Source of the DNA: Caulobacter zeae
GTDB taxonomy: Bacteria; Pseudomonadota; Alphaproteobacteria; Caulobacterales; Caulobacteraceae
Assembly: GCF_002858925.1 (NCBI RefSeq)
Contig: NZ_PJRS01000039.1
Location: 1-64,000 of the forward strand
Reading direction: 5' to 3'
DNA length: 64,000 nt
The position numbers were made by a program, and so were the translations under genes. Numbering within the stretch: the stretch's first letter is position 1; each line of letters begins with the position of its first letter. This document shows positions 35,093 to 42,454 of the stretch, piece after piece. The notes under the pieces are model-generated. The model did no database searches. It was not told the origin of the DNA and worked only from the letters and a program-made list of their open reading frames with translations.

Positions 35093-36616
35093 ATGGAAAC
35101 GCTCGCCCGCCTTATCGATCGCCGCGATCCGGTCGATCCCCACACGTCCTGCCGGACGGTGCTGGAGATCTTCGCGAGCGAACCCGCCCTCGCCGCCCTG
35201 GCGGTGACGCAGGACGGCGCGCCCATCGGCCTCGTCTACCGCGACGTCTTCGTCGGCCAGATGCTGGTCGCAGCCGAACAGCTCAACGAACGCCCCGTGT
35301 CCGAGGTCATGGACCCCGAACCGCGCAGCGTGCGCGTGGCGATGGAGCCCGGCGTCTTCGTCGACGCCCTGGCCCAGAGCGCCACCCCGGTCTTCCGCAC
35401 CGCCTTCGTCGCCACCGACGAGAACGGTCTCTATGTCGGCGTCGGCGGCCTGGCCTCGCTGCTGGCCTCGCATCGCCGCAAGCAGCGCGAGGCCCGCGAG
35501 GCGATGGGCCTGGTCGAGCGCATGGCGCATGACATCGGCCTGCACCTTGACGGCGTACAGGCCTTCACCGACCGACTGGAACAGCAGCGCCTGGCGCCCG
35601 ACGCGGCCGCCTGCGTGCGCGCCATCAGCGACACCAGCCGCGACATGAGCGACATCCTGGGCCGGGCCATGGACCTGCACCGGGCCGCCACCGGCGGCCT
35701 GTCGCTGTCGCCCGAACCGACCCGCCTGCGTGACCTGGCCGATGCGGTCGAGGCCCGCTGGGCCCCGCGCGCCGCCGAAAGCGGCTCGACCCTGCTGTTC
35801 TCCTACGACGGCGAGCCCGAAGCCGCCGCCCTGGTCGACCCCTCGCGCCTGCTGCAAGTGTTCGACGCCCTGATCGACGGCGCCCTGGCCCACGGTCGCG
35901 GCGTGATCGAGGCCAGCCTGCGGGCCCGCCTCGACGACGGCCGCCTGCGCCTGGAAGGCGACGTGCGCGACAACGCCGCCGCCGTCACCGCCGAGGAACG
36001 CCTGGCCCGTGTGTTCGACCCCCTCGGCGAAGGCCGCATGGACGACCGCGCCGAGATGGCGCTGGGCGTGGGCATGGCCCTGGCCCACCGCGTGCTGCGC
36101 GAGATGGGCGGCCAGGTGCGCGCCGAGCCCAATCGCGGCGCCGGCCTGACCCTGCGCTTCGCCCTGACCGCCCCCGCCGCCCAGGTCGAGACCCACGACG
36201 AGGAAGACCTCAGCATCTCGGCCCGCCCGGCCCACATCCTGATCGTCGACGACAACGCCACCAACCGCATGGTCGCCGAGGCGCTGTGTGAGATGTTCGA
36301 CTGCACGTCCGAGCAGGTGGCCGACGGCGTCGAAGCGGTCGAGGCCGCCCGCACCGGCCGCTTCGACCTGATCCTGATGGACATCAAGATGCCGCGCATG
36401 GACGGGGTGGCCGCCACCCGGGCCATTCGCGAGCTGCCCGGCCCGGCCGGCGCCGCGCCCATCGTCGCCCTGACCGCCAACGCCGGCCCGGAGGACGTCG
36501 CCGTCTACCTGGCGGCCGGCATGCAGGACGTGGTCGAAAAGCCGATCAAGCCCGAACGCCTGGCCGTCGTGCTCAGCGCCCTGCTGAGCGGCGAGGACGA
36601 GCAGGAAGCCGCCTGA
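35093..36616 (+). CDS. CBS-domain hybrid histidine kinase with degenerate kinase core
   Basis: A 507-residue protein. Residues about 10-125 resemble a CBS-domain pair (SVRVAMEPGVFVDALAQSAT). The His region MAHDIGLHLDGVQAF lacks the usual H-E-[LI]-R-T-P. In the ATPase-like part, the N box reads LLQVFDALIDGALAHG with no catalytic Asn, and the G1 DxGxG motif is missing; only a G2-like LGVGMALAHRV remains. The C-terminal receiver is complete, with Asp430 in LILMDIKMPRMDG and Lys in VVEKPIKP. It may be a pseudokinase scaffold whose receiver is phosphorylated by another kinase. It lies just upstream of luxR. Confidence 0.75.
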   Translation: METLARLIDRRDPVDPHTSCRTVLEIFASEPALAALAVTQDGAPIGLVYRDVFVGQMLVAAEQLNERPVSEVMDPEPRSVRVAMEPGVFVDALAQSATPVFRTAFVATDENGLYVGVGGLASLLASHRRKQREAREAMGLVERMAHDIGLHLDGVQAFTDRLEQQRLAPDAAACVRAISDTSRDMSDILGRAMDLHRAATGGLSLSPEPTRLRDLADAVEARWAPRAAESGSTLLFSYDGEPEAAALVDPSRLLQVFDALIDGALAHGRGVIEASLRARLDDGRLRLEGDVRDNAAAVTAEERLARVFDPLGEGRMDDRAEMALGVGMALAHRVLREMGGQVRAEPNRGAGLTLRFALTAPAAQVETHDEEDLSISARPAHILIVDDNATNRMVAEALCEMFDCTSEQVADGVEAVEAARTGRFDLILMDIKMPRMDGVAATRAIRELPGPAGAAPIVALTANAGPEDVAVYLAAGMQDVVEKPIKPERLAVVLSALLSGEDEQEAA

Positions 36617-36658
36617 GCCGTCGAGGCCAGTATACGGCGCCTCAACCGTCACGAAAGC

Positions 36659-36679
36659 TGGACAATCAATAGTTGTCCA
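36659..36679. promoter_or_regulatory. 7-7-7 inverted repeat upstream of luxR
   Basis: TGGACAA and TTGTCCA are perfect reverse complements separated by TCAATAG. The 21-base site ends 100 bases before the luxR start, within the likely promoter region. The same TTGTCC half-site appears in the palindrome at 42329-42347. Confidence 0.5.
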
Positions 36680-36779
36680 TAGTGTTGGCTTGAGTAAAGT
36701 CCGCGACACATCGCCGCCGCTACTGGCGTCCCCGCTTCACCACCTCTAAGTTGATGAAGGAGCGGGAGACCATCGCGTC

Positions 36780-37508
36780 GTGTTGAATTCGGCCGAACAG
36801 CAAGCTTGGGAGTTCCTGAGCAAGGCGCCGCACTACGGCGCGCCGGCCGAGGTCGAAGCCCATTTCGGGCGCGCCCTGGCCGCCTTCGGCTACGACCGCT
36901 TTGCCGCCACCCTGGTCAACGCCGAGCGCTACGGCAAGGAGCCGCCGGCCCTGTCGCGCCAGGATTTCGAGACCTGGGACGCGCGCTACTGGAGCGAACG
37001 TCACGTCGTCCACGATCCCTGCGTCAAGCTGCTGCTGAAATCCTCCAAGTCGTTCGCCTGGTCGGACGCCAAGCCGCTGGGCGACCAGCGGGCCCAGGCC
37101 ATGTGGGGCGAGGCGTCCGAGTTCGGCATGAACGACGGCTATGTTGTGCGGGTGTTCGGCCCGGCCGGCCACGAGGTGCTGATCCGCATGGCCACGAACG
37201 CGCCCGAAACCGACCCGGCCAACCGCGCCGTGGTCGAGAGCCTGGCCACGGTGTTCGGCACCATCATGCTCAAGCACTGGGAGCTACAGGACGACAAGCC
37301 CGACTACGGCGTGATCTCCGAGCGCCAGGCCGAGTGCCTCTACTGGGCCAGCCGCGGCAAGACCGACTGGGAGATCGGGGCGATCCTCGAGTTGTCGCCC
37401 CGCACCGTCCACCACCACATCGAGGCGGCCAAGAAACGCCTGGGCGTGGTCAAGCGGCAGGAGGCTGTGATGAAGGCCGGCGAGCTGGGCCTGCTGAAGG
37501 CCGAGTGA
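36780..37508 (+). CDS. luxR: LuxR-family quorum-sensing regulator
   Basis: A 242-residue two-domain regulator. The N-terminal autoinducer-binding domain keeps the residues known to be near-invariant in LuxR/TraR: Trp66, Tyr70, Asp79, Pro80 and Trp94 with the same spacings as W57, Y61, D70, P71, W85 of TraR. The C-terminal helix-turn-helix (ISERQAECLYWASRGKTDWE, IGAILELSPRTVHHHI, EAAKKRLGV) is typical. It should bind an acyl-homoserine lactone and control target promoters. It precedes the luxI-like gene by 294 bases on the same strand. GTG start; a TTG at the next codon is equally possible. Confidence 0.9.
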   Translation: MLNSAEQQAWEFLSKAPHYGAPAEVEAHFGRALAAFGYDRFAATLVNAERYGKEPPALSRQDFETWDARYWSERHVVHDPCVKLLLKSSKSFAWSDAKPLGDQRAQAMWGEASEFGMNDGYVVRVFGPAGHEVLIRMATNAPETDPANRAVVESLATVFGTIMLKHWELQDDKPDYGVISERQAECLYWASRGKTDWEIGAILELSPRTVHHHIEAAKKRLGVVKRQEAVMKAGELGLLKAE

Positions 37509-37728
37509 GCGCCCGCGAAACGCGCAACCGGAATGCGCGCGTAACGCCGGAATATGAAATTTCACAACCTTGAATGTGCATCGATCATCTGTTAGGTGTT
37601 CGACATAGCGCTTCGCACGCGTCCGGCTTCGCCTTGCGAAGCCCTTTTGCGCCAAGGTGTGCGTCAGCGCACAGAAGCCCCCTCCCCGATCATTGGTAAT
37701 GGCCGCACGGACTGGGGCGGCGCGTCGC

Positions 37729-37746
37729 ATAGGCCGTTTGGCCTAT
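37729..37746. promoter_or_regulatory. Candidate lux box upstream of luxI
   Basis: ATAGGCC at 37729-37735 and GGCCTAT at 37740-37746 form a perfect 18-base dyad with a GTTT centre, 56 bases before the luxI ATG. Lux boxes are dyads of 18-20 bases at about this distance. The sequence itself is not the canonical Vibrio box, as expected for a distant LuxR. Confidence 0.6.
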
Positions 37747-37802
37747 CGGCGATTGGGCGGATCATGCCGCCTAATGCGGGCTGTCCAGAACGGGGGACAG
37801 CC

Positions 37803-38624
37803 ATGATCCACATCATCACCTGCGAGAACCGCCACCTCTACGGGCCCCAGCTGTGGGCCATGCACGAGGAACGCCGCAAACAGTGCGTCGAGAAGAACGG
37901 CTGGGTCGACCTGGTCGTGCTCGACGGCGGCGAGGTCGACGACTACGACGACGCCCGCGCCATCTACCTGCTGGGCTTCGACGACGACATGCAGCTGGAG
38001 GTCGGCCTGCGCCTGCGGCCCACCGACGACCGCTGCATGCTGGTCGACAAGTTCGCCCACCTGATCGCGCCCGACGAGACCCCCAAGAAGGGTCACGACG
38101 TCTGGGAGGCCAGCAGGCTTTTCACCACCGAGGCCTATCGCGCCAAGAAGGGTCCGGGTCGGGGGACCCGGGTGTTCGAGGCCTGGGCCGCGGCCATGGA
38201 GCTGGCGCTGGTCAACAACGTCACCCGCTTCGTCGGCATGATCGACATGGCGCTGTACCCCGGCATCATGAGCTCGCCGATCGACACCCGCCTGGTCGGA
38301 CTGCCGCGTGCGTACGAGTTCGGAATCGTCGCCGGCTCGGAAATTCCCCTGTCGCAAGAACTGTTGCAGCGGGTGCGCGAATCGATCGCCATCGAATCGA
38401 CGGTCGGCTATCACGTCGACGAACTCGACCTGCGGGCTTTCGGCGATCTCGCCGCCGTGCAGCGTCAGGTGCTGCGGGCGATGACGCCCCAGATTCTTCC
38501 GGGTTCGGAGCGTGACGAAACCCTTTCCGCGGAAGCGCTTTACCGCTTGCACGATGCGAGCGGCCAAGCTCGGCGGATCTGGAACGATCGCGCTCGGAAA
38601 TCGGAGTTTCAGCTTAACGCTTAG
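37803..38624 (+). CDS. luxI: LuxI-family acyl-homoserine-lactone synthase
   Basis: A 273-residue protein; typical LuxI proteins are about 190-230. The conserved residues are visible: Arg24, Trp34, Glu44, Asp46, Asp49 (GGEVDDYDDARAIY), Arg70 (GLRLRPTDDRCML), Phe84, Glu102 and Arg105 (VWEASRLF). Phe28 of LuxI is replaced by Cys28. About 60 extra residues follow the synthase domain (from VGYHVDELDLRAFGD). The family makes the lactone signal from SAM and an acyl donor. GGGGGA lies six bases before the ATG. Signal type cannot be read from sequence. Confidence 0.88.
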   Translation: MIHIITCENRHLYGPQLWAMHEERRKQCVEKNGWVDLVVLDGGEVDDYDDARAIYLLGFDDDMQLEVGLRLRPTDDRCMLVDKFAHLIAPDETPKKGHDVWEASRLFTTEAYRAKKGPGRGTRVFEAWAAAMELALVNNVTRFVGMIDMALYPGIMSSPIDTRLVGLPRAYEFGIVAGSEIPLSQELLQRVRESIAIESTVGYHVDELDLRAFGDLAAVQRQVLRAMTPQILPGSERDETLSAEALYRLHDASGQARRIWNDRARKSEFQLNA

Positions 38625-38735
38625 GCGGAGCCCAAGCTCCACCTCAGCGACGTAGCGCCGCACCTGTCCTAGCTCGGCTTTCGCCTACGCCCCGGTCGTG
38701 TCATTTTACACAAACAACCGTTGGAGGCGAAAAAG

Positions 38736-39167
38736 TTGAGTGAAGAAACCGAAGGCCGGCGACCCAACCCGGTCGATCTGCACGTCGGCGGTCGAGTCCG
38801 TATGCGTCGCAAGCTGTTGGGCGTGAGCCAGGAACAACTGGCCGACTCCCTGGGCCTGACGTTCCAGCAGGTCCAAAAGTACGAGCGTGGCGCCAACCGC
38901 GTCAGCGCCTCGAAACTGTATGAAATCGCCCGCACCCTGCAAGTGCCGGTGTCCTTCTTCTTCGACGGCCTTGCCGACCCGATGAGCGGCGCCGAAGAGG
39001 ACGAAGTCGGTCACCACGCCGAACGCGTTGTTCAGGAATTCCTGACCACGCCGGAAGGTCTGGAACTGGCCGAGGTGTTCCCGAAGATCAATCGCGGCCG
39101 CGTCCGCCGCCAGGTCCTGGACCTCGTCCGCGCCATGGCCGAGGAAGCCGCCCGCGCCGACGCCTGA
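38736..39167 (+). CDS. PraR/SinR-like XRE transcriptional regulator
   Basis: About 143 residues with a Cro/CI helix-turn-helix: VRMRRKLLGVSQEQLADSLG, LTFQQVQKYERGANRVSASK. A C-terminal helical part ends in RQVLDLVRAMAEEAARADA. Proteins of this type are common in alphaproteobacteria; in Rhizobium, PraR represses quorum-sensing genes and biofilm functions, which makes its place directly after luxI notable. The TTG at 38736 has GGAGG eight bases ahead, better than the TTG inside that motif at 38721. A strong terminator follows. Confidence 0.85.
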   Translation: MSEETEGRRPNPVDLHVGGRVRMRRKLLGVSQEQLADSLGLTFQQVQKYERGANRVSASKLYEIARTLQVPVSFFFDGLADPMSGAEEDEVGHHAERVVQEFLTTPEGLELAEVFPKINRGRVRRQVLDLVRAMAEEAARADA

Positions 39168-39198
39168 TCCTCGCGATCACTAAGTAAAAGCTTAGAAG

Positions 39199-39229
39199 AG
39201 CCTCGCCTCCCCCCAGGCGAGGCTTTTTC
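39199..39229 (+). terminator. Rho-independent terminator after the XRE gene
   Basis: AGCCTCGCCT at 39199-39208 pairs perfectly with AGGCGAGGCT at 39215-39224 around six C residues, followed by five T. Confidence 0.92.
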
Positions 39230-39256
39230 TATGGGGCCCGTTTCTTTGAGGGCCTG

Positions 39257-39610
39257 TCAGCCGGTGCTGGCCCGGCTCTGTGCCGCCAGCCAGATCCGCT
39301 TGGCCGTCTGCAGGCTGGCGGGCGCCAGGCCTCGCAGGTCATGGCTGCGCAGGAAGGTCAGGCCCAGCTCGCGGTCCTTGCGCCAGGCCACCTTCACGTC
39401 GTGCGCGAAGCCGCCGACGAGGTCGACCAGCTGCACGCTGGCCGGCGGGGTCGAGCCCGACAGCATCAGGATGCGCGCGCCGCCGTCCGAGACGTCCTTG
39501 ATCACACAGTCCCAGGCGAAGGCGCCGCACAACACCTTGCCCGACCTGTTGGTGTTCAGGCGCGGCGCAGCGCGACGATCGGCCCCCGTGCCTGAATCAA
39601 ACCTCGACAT
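39257..39610 (-). CDS. PilZ-domain protein
   Basis: A 117-residue single-domain protein. RRAAPR near residue 12 is the RxxxR part and DVSDGGARI near residue 39 the D/NxSxxG part of the cyclic-di-GMP binding site. It is therefore expected to bind cyclic-di-GMP and transmit the signal to a partner in motility, adhesion or polysaccharide export. It lies between the quorum-sensing genes and the TadE/TadG pair. No second domain is present. Confidence 0.8.
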   Translation of the reverse strand: MSRFDSGTGADRRAAPRLNTNRSGKVLCGAFAWDCVIKDVSDGGARILMLSGSTPPASVQLVDLVGGFAHDVKVAWRKDRELGLTFLRSHDLRGLAPASLQTAKRIWLAAQSRASTG

Positions 39611-39706
39611 GACCTCAACAACGCACGGCGCGGTTAATCGGTCGTCGTTTTAGACGGTTTTTCCGACGTTTACCTAAGCTTGGCCGTGGATGGTTTGGGC
39701 GCCGGC

Positions 39707-40117
39707 TCAGGCCGCGTCCCGCCCAGGCTCGGGTCGCCAGCCGTTGTTCAGCAGGTCCAGCGCCATCAGGTGCGCCAGCTCCAGCACCTGGCCCTCGAGG
39801 CTGTCGAGCAGCTCCAGGCGGCGCGAGGGCGACGGCGTGTGGGCGTAGAGCGCGCACAGCACATGCAGGCGGGCGCGGATGCTGGGCGGCTGGAAGGTCG
39901 AATGCAGCACCGACGGGGCGCCAAGCTCGGCGTCGGAAACCCCGCGACGGCCAAACGGCCCCGACGGCGCGTCGTCGGGCGCGTCCCCAAGCCCCGGCCA
40001 CGACGAGCCCCCCTGCCCCGCCCCCCATTGGACTGGCGCCTGGACCTGACCCTGCTGCTGCGACGACTTCCTGGACATGACTGAACTACGCTTTCCTTCC
40101 TCGGGGTTAGAACTCAT
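39707..40117 (-). CDS. Hypothetical protein coupled to tadG-like gene
   Basis: A 136-residue protein with a disordered Gln/Gly/Pro-rich first half and a helical second half (RARLHVLCALYAHTPSPSRR, LELLDSLEGQVLELAHLMAL). No signal peptide. Its ATG shares one base with the stop of the preceding TadG-like gene (TGATG), so it is likely translated with it. I recognise no domain. A role linked to the pilus-like proteins is possible. Confidence 0.55.
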   Translation of the reverse strand: MSSNPEEGKRSSVMSRKSSQQQGQVQAPVQWGAGQGGSSWPGLGDAPDDAPSGPFGRRGVSDAELGAPSVLHSTFQPPSIRARLHVLCALYAHTPSPSRRLELLDSLEGQVLELAHLMALDLLNNGWRPEPGRDAA

Positions 40118-41766
40118 CAGGCCACCAGGGCCGGGGCGCCGCAGCGCATGCCGTTGGTCCGCACGTCGGCCTCGCCCAGGCCCACGCCGACCAGGGCGGT
40201 CAGGCGGTTGATCGCCACGTCCAGGGGCGAGGCGGCCGCCGCCAGCAGCGGCTTCAGGGCGGCCAGGATCGACGACTCGCCCAGGCCCAGTTGCAGGCCC
40301 AGCAGGTTGACGTCCAGCGACAGGTTGCCGATCAGCGTGGCCACCGTGGTCGACACCAGATCGTTGGTCTTCACGGTCTTGACCGTGCCGGCCGCCACGT
40401 CGGCGCTGCTGAACACCACGTTGCGGAACGTCGCCCCGCCGAGATCGACCTTGGACGAGCCGTCGACGGTGAACAGCGGGGCCTGGACGATGCGGCCCTT
40501 GGTCGGGGTCAGGCCGACCTTGAAGTTGTTCAGCTTGGTGGTGTCGACCTGACCGATGGTCAGCGAGCCGACGCTGGGCTTGACCGCCAGGGTGGTCGTG
40601 CGCGCCTTGCAGTCCAGCGCGGCCAGCTTGGCCTCGCCCGAGGCCAGCTCGACCAGCAGCGGCACCTTGACCTGGGCCAGGCCGCCCAGGATGCCCGAGC
40701 CCAGGAGCTTGGCCTCGACATAGAGCCTCGTCTGGGCGGTGCGAATCACCACCGACTTGTCCTGCGTCACGGTCATGTACGGCGAGTTGTTCATCGGCTC
40801 GCCGATGGCCAGCCAGGCGTCGACGTCGGCCAGGCCCGGAACGGCTGTCCCCAGATCCAGCTGGACCTGGCGGGCGCCGTTGCTGAGCATCAGCATGGCG
40901 TTGGCGAGTTGCATGGCGTCGGTGCCGATCCCGGCGCTGGACCCGCCGGCCACGTGGTCCTGGCCGCCATAGGGGCCCAGATCGACCAGGGTGCTGAGCT
41001 TGACGCTCTGGCTGGAGGCCGTCGCCGAGGCCAGCACGGTGGCGGCGCTGGCGGCGCGACTGTCGCCGGCGGCGTTCAGCACGTCGGCCAGCACCGACAG
41101 CGCCTTGCCCGTCTTGACGTTGGTCGCCAGCAGGTCGTCGTAGCTGGCGGCGTTGATCCCCAGCTTGGTGTCCAGCGCATCGAGATAGTCGAAGAGGTCG
41201 ACATCGGCGTCGGCCAGGGCGTTGTAGTCCATGACCGACAGGCTGACCTTGCTGCCGGTCAGGCCGGTCAGCAGGGCGTTGGCCACCCCGGCGTCGAGGC
41301 TGGCCAGCCGGGTTCCAATCGAGAAACTGGCGAGGTCGGCGCGCGTGGCCGTGGCCTGGCGGCGGATCGGGATCTTCTTCTTGCCCAGCAGGGCCTGGCC
41401 GAAGAACAGGTCGGCTTCGCCGTCCAGAACCACGCGGGCTGCGTCGGGGTCGACCTCGCCGGGCTTGAAGCGCTGGCTGGGACCGCCGGTCGCCCGGGGA
41501 TCATAGCGCCCGCGCGCGACCTGCGCGGTGACCGCGCCGCCGACCGGGTTGATCTCGACCGTGGCGTTGGCCGCGGCCTGGGCGCGGGCGATATCGCTCG
41601 CGGCGGCTAGGGCCGCCAGGTCGGCCACGCCCTGAAGCCGGCGCGCCTGCAGGTAGACCGAGCCCACGTCGACGGCCAGGGCGGCCAGGCCGACGCCCCC
41701 GGTCAGGGCGGCCGCGGCGATGATCGCCACGCCCCCGTTCTGATCGCGAAGCCAACGGCGCATCAT
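40117..41766 (-). CDS. TadG-like envelope protein
   Basis: A 549-residue protein with an N-terminal Tad-type signal/anchor (NGGVAIIAAAALTGGVGLAA) followed by LAVDVGSVYLQARRLQGVAD, the hallmark of TadG and related Flp-pilus-associated proteins. The long periplasmic or extracellular remainder is rich in Ala, Leu and Val with regular TKL/DLG patterns and no von Willebrand motif that I can see. Tad proteins help tight surface adherence. It is directly preceded by a TadE-like gene (adjacent stop and start). The secretion ATPase and prepilin genes of a full tad locus are absent here. Confidence 0.75.
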   Translation of the reverse strand: MMRRWLRDQNGGVAIIAAAALTGGVGLAALAVDVGSVYLQARRLQGVADLAALAAASDIARAQAAANATVEINPVGGAVTAQVARGRYDPRATGGPSQRFKPGEVDPDAARVVLDGEADLFFGQALLGKKKIPIRRQATATRADLASFSIGTRLASLDAGVANALLTGLTGSKVSLSVMDYNALADADVDLFDYLDALDTKLGINAASYDDLLATNVKTGKALSVLADVLNAAGDSRAASAATVLASATASSQSVKLSTLVDLGPYGGQDHVAGGSSAGIGTDAMQLANAMLMLSNGARQVQLDLGTAVPGLADVDAWLAIGEPMNNSPYMTVTQDKSVVIRTAQTRLYVEAKLLGSGILGGLAQVKVPLLVELASGEAKLAALDCKARTTTLAVKPSVGSLTIGQVDTTKLNNFKVGLTPTKGRIVQAPLFTVDGSSKVDLGGATFRNVVFSSADVAAGTVKTVKTNDLVSTTVATLIGNLSLDVNLLGLQLGLGESSILAALKPLLAAAASPLDVAINRLTALVGVGLGEADVRTNGMRCGAPALVA

Positions 41767-42192
41767 TCAGTAGCCTCCCAGGCGGACCGAGGCCTGGCGC
41801 GTGATCATGCTCGACGGCATCGGCGCGATCTTGGCGAAGGCGAAGACGACGGTCTTGGAGGCGTCGTAGGAGACCGCGACCACGGTGCGGTCGGAGCGCT
41901 CGGTGACGGTGGTCTTCACCAGGCTCGTATCGAGGCCGGAATAGTCGGCGACGCCCTCGGCGACGGCGGCCTTGGCCAGCGAGGCGCGCTCGGCGCCGGT
42001 CAGCCCGGCCACCGCCGCTCGTGCGGCGTCGTTGGCCACCTGCTGCACCGAGTGGGCCATCCAGAAGTAGGCGCCCCAGCCGAGCATGCCCACCACGAGC
42101 ATGATCAGCATCGGACACACGAGGGCGAACTCGACCAAAGCGGTCCCGGTCCGGTCCGCGCCGAACTTCTGGAAGAACTGCTGTTTGCGCAT
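41767..42192 (-). CDS. TadE-like pseudopilin
   Basis: A 141-residue protein with the TadE signature: DRTGTALVEFALVCPMLIML, including the Glu five residues into the hydrophobic segment, as in type IVb pseudopilins. After the membrane span, a QVANDAARAAVAGLTG region and a small beta-rich end follow. TadE is processed by the TadV-type peptidase and takes part in Flp-pilus assembly. It is the first gene of a three-gene operon. Confidence 0.85.
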   Translation of the reverse strand: MRKQQFFQKFGADRTGTALVEFALVCPMLIMLVVGMLGWGAYFWMAHSVQQVANDAARAAVAGLTGAERASLAKAAVAEGVADYSGLDTSLVKTTVTERSDRTVVAVSYDASKTVVFAFAKIAPMPSSMITRQASVRLGGY

Positions 42193-42328
42193 CTACGCCT
42201 CCGCACATCCCTTGGGTTGCGGCATGAGCGTAAGTCGACCTTGGCTGTCGGCGAGTTCTCACGGAAAATCCGCGTTATTTGAAGTTCGCGTAGTTGAGAA
42301 CTTGGCCTTAGTGCGACGTTGTGCCGCT

Positions 42329-42347
42329 GGGATAACACTGTTGTCCC
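42329..42347. promoter_or_regulatory. Near-perfect palindrome upstream of the Phd-PAS gene
   Basis: GGGATAACA and TGTTGTCCC are reverse complements with one mismatch around a central C. The site lies 108 bases before the Phd-PAS start and between divergent genes, so it might control both. Its half-site TTGTCC also occurs upstream of luxR. Confidence 0.4.
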
Positions 42348-42454
42348 CAGACTCGCGTGGCGGTAACTTTAAGTCGCAACCGACCAACCATTCCGAGAGT
42401 TTGTTTCAGCGATTGCGGAGCGTCCGGATTTTGCGTGGATCTGGAGAGGGTGAT

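Noticed and set aside
32725..35532. A 935-codon plus-strand frame in another phase across the receptor gene
   Set aside because: Arg/His/Pro-rich translation typical of out-of-frame reading in GC-rich DNA.
31751..36709. A 1652-codon open frame on the minus strand opposite the TonB-dependent receptor and hybrid kinase genes
   Set aside because: It is antisense to two well-supported genes, starts and ends nowhere sensible, and has the skewed composition (Gly, Val, Asp, His) of GC-rich shadow frames.
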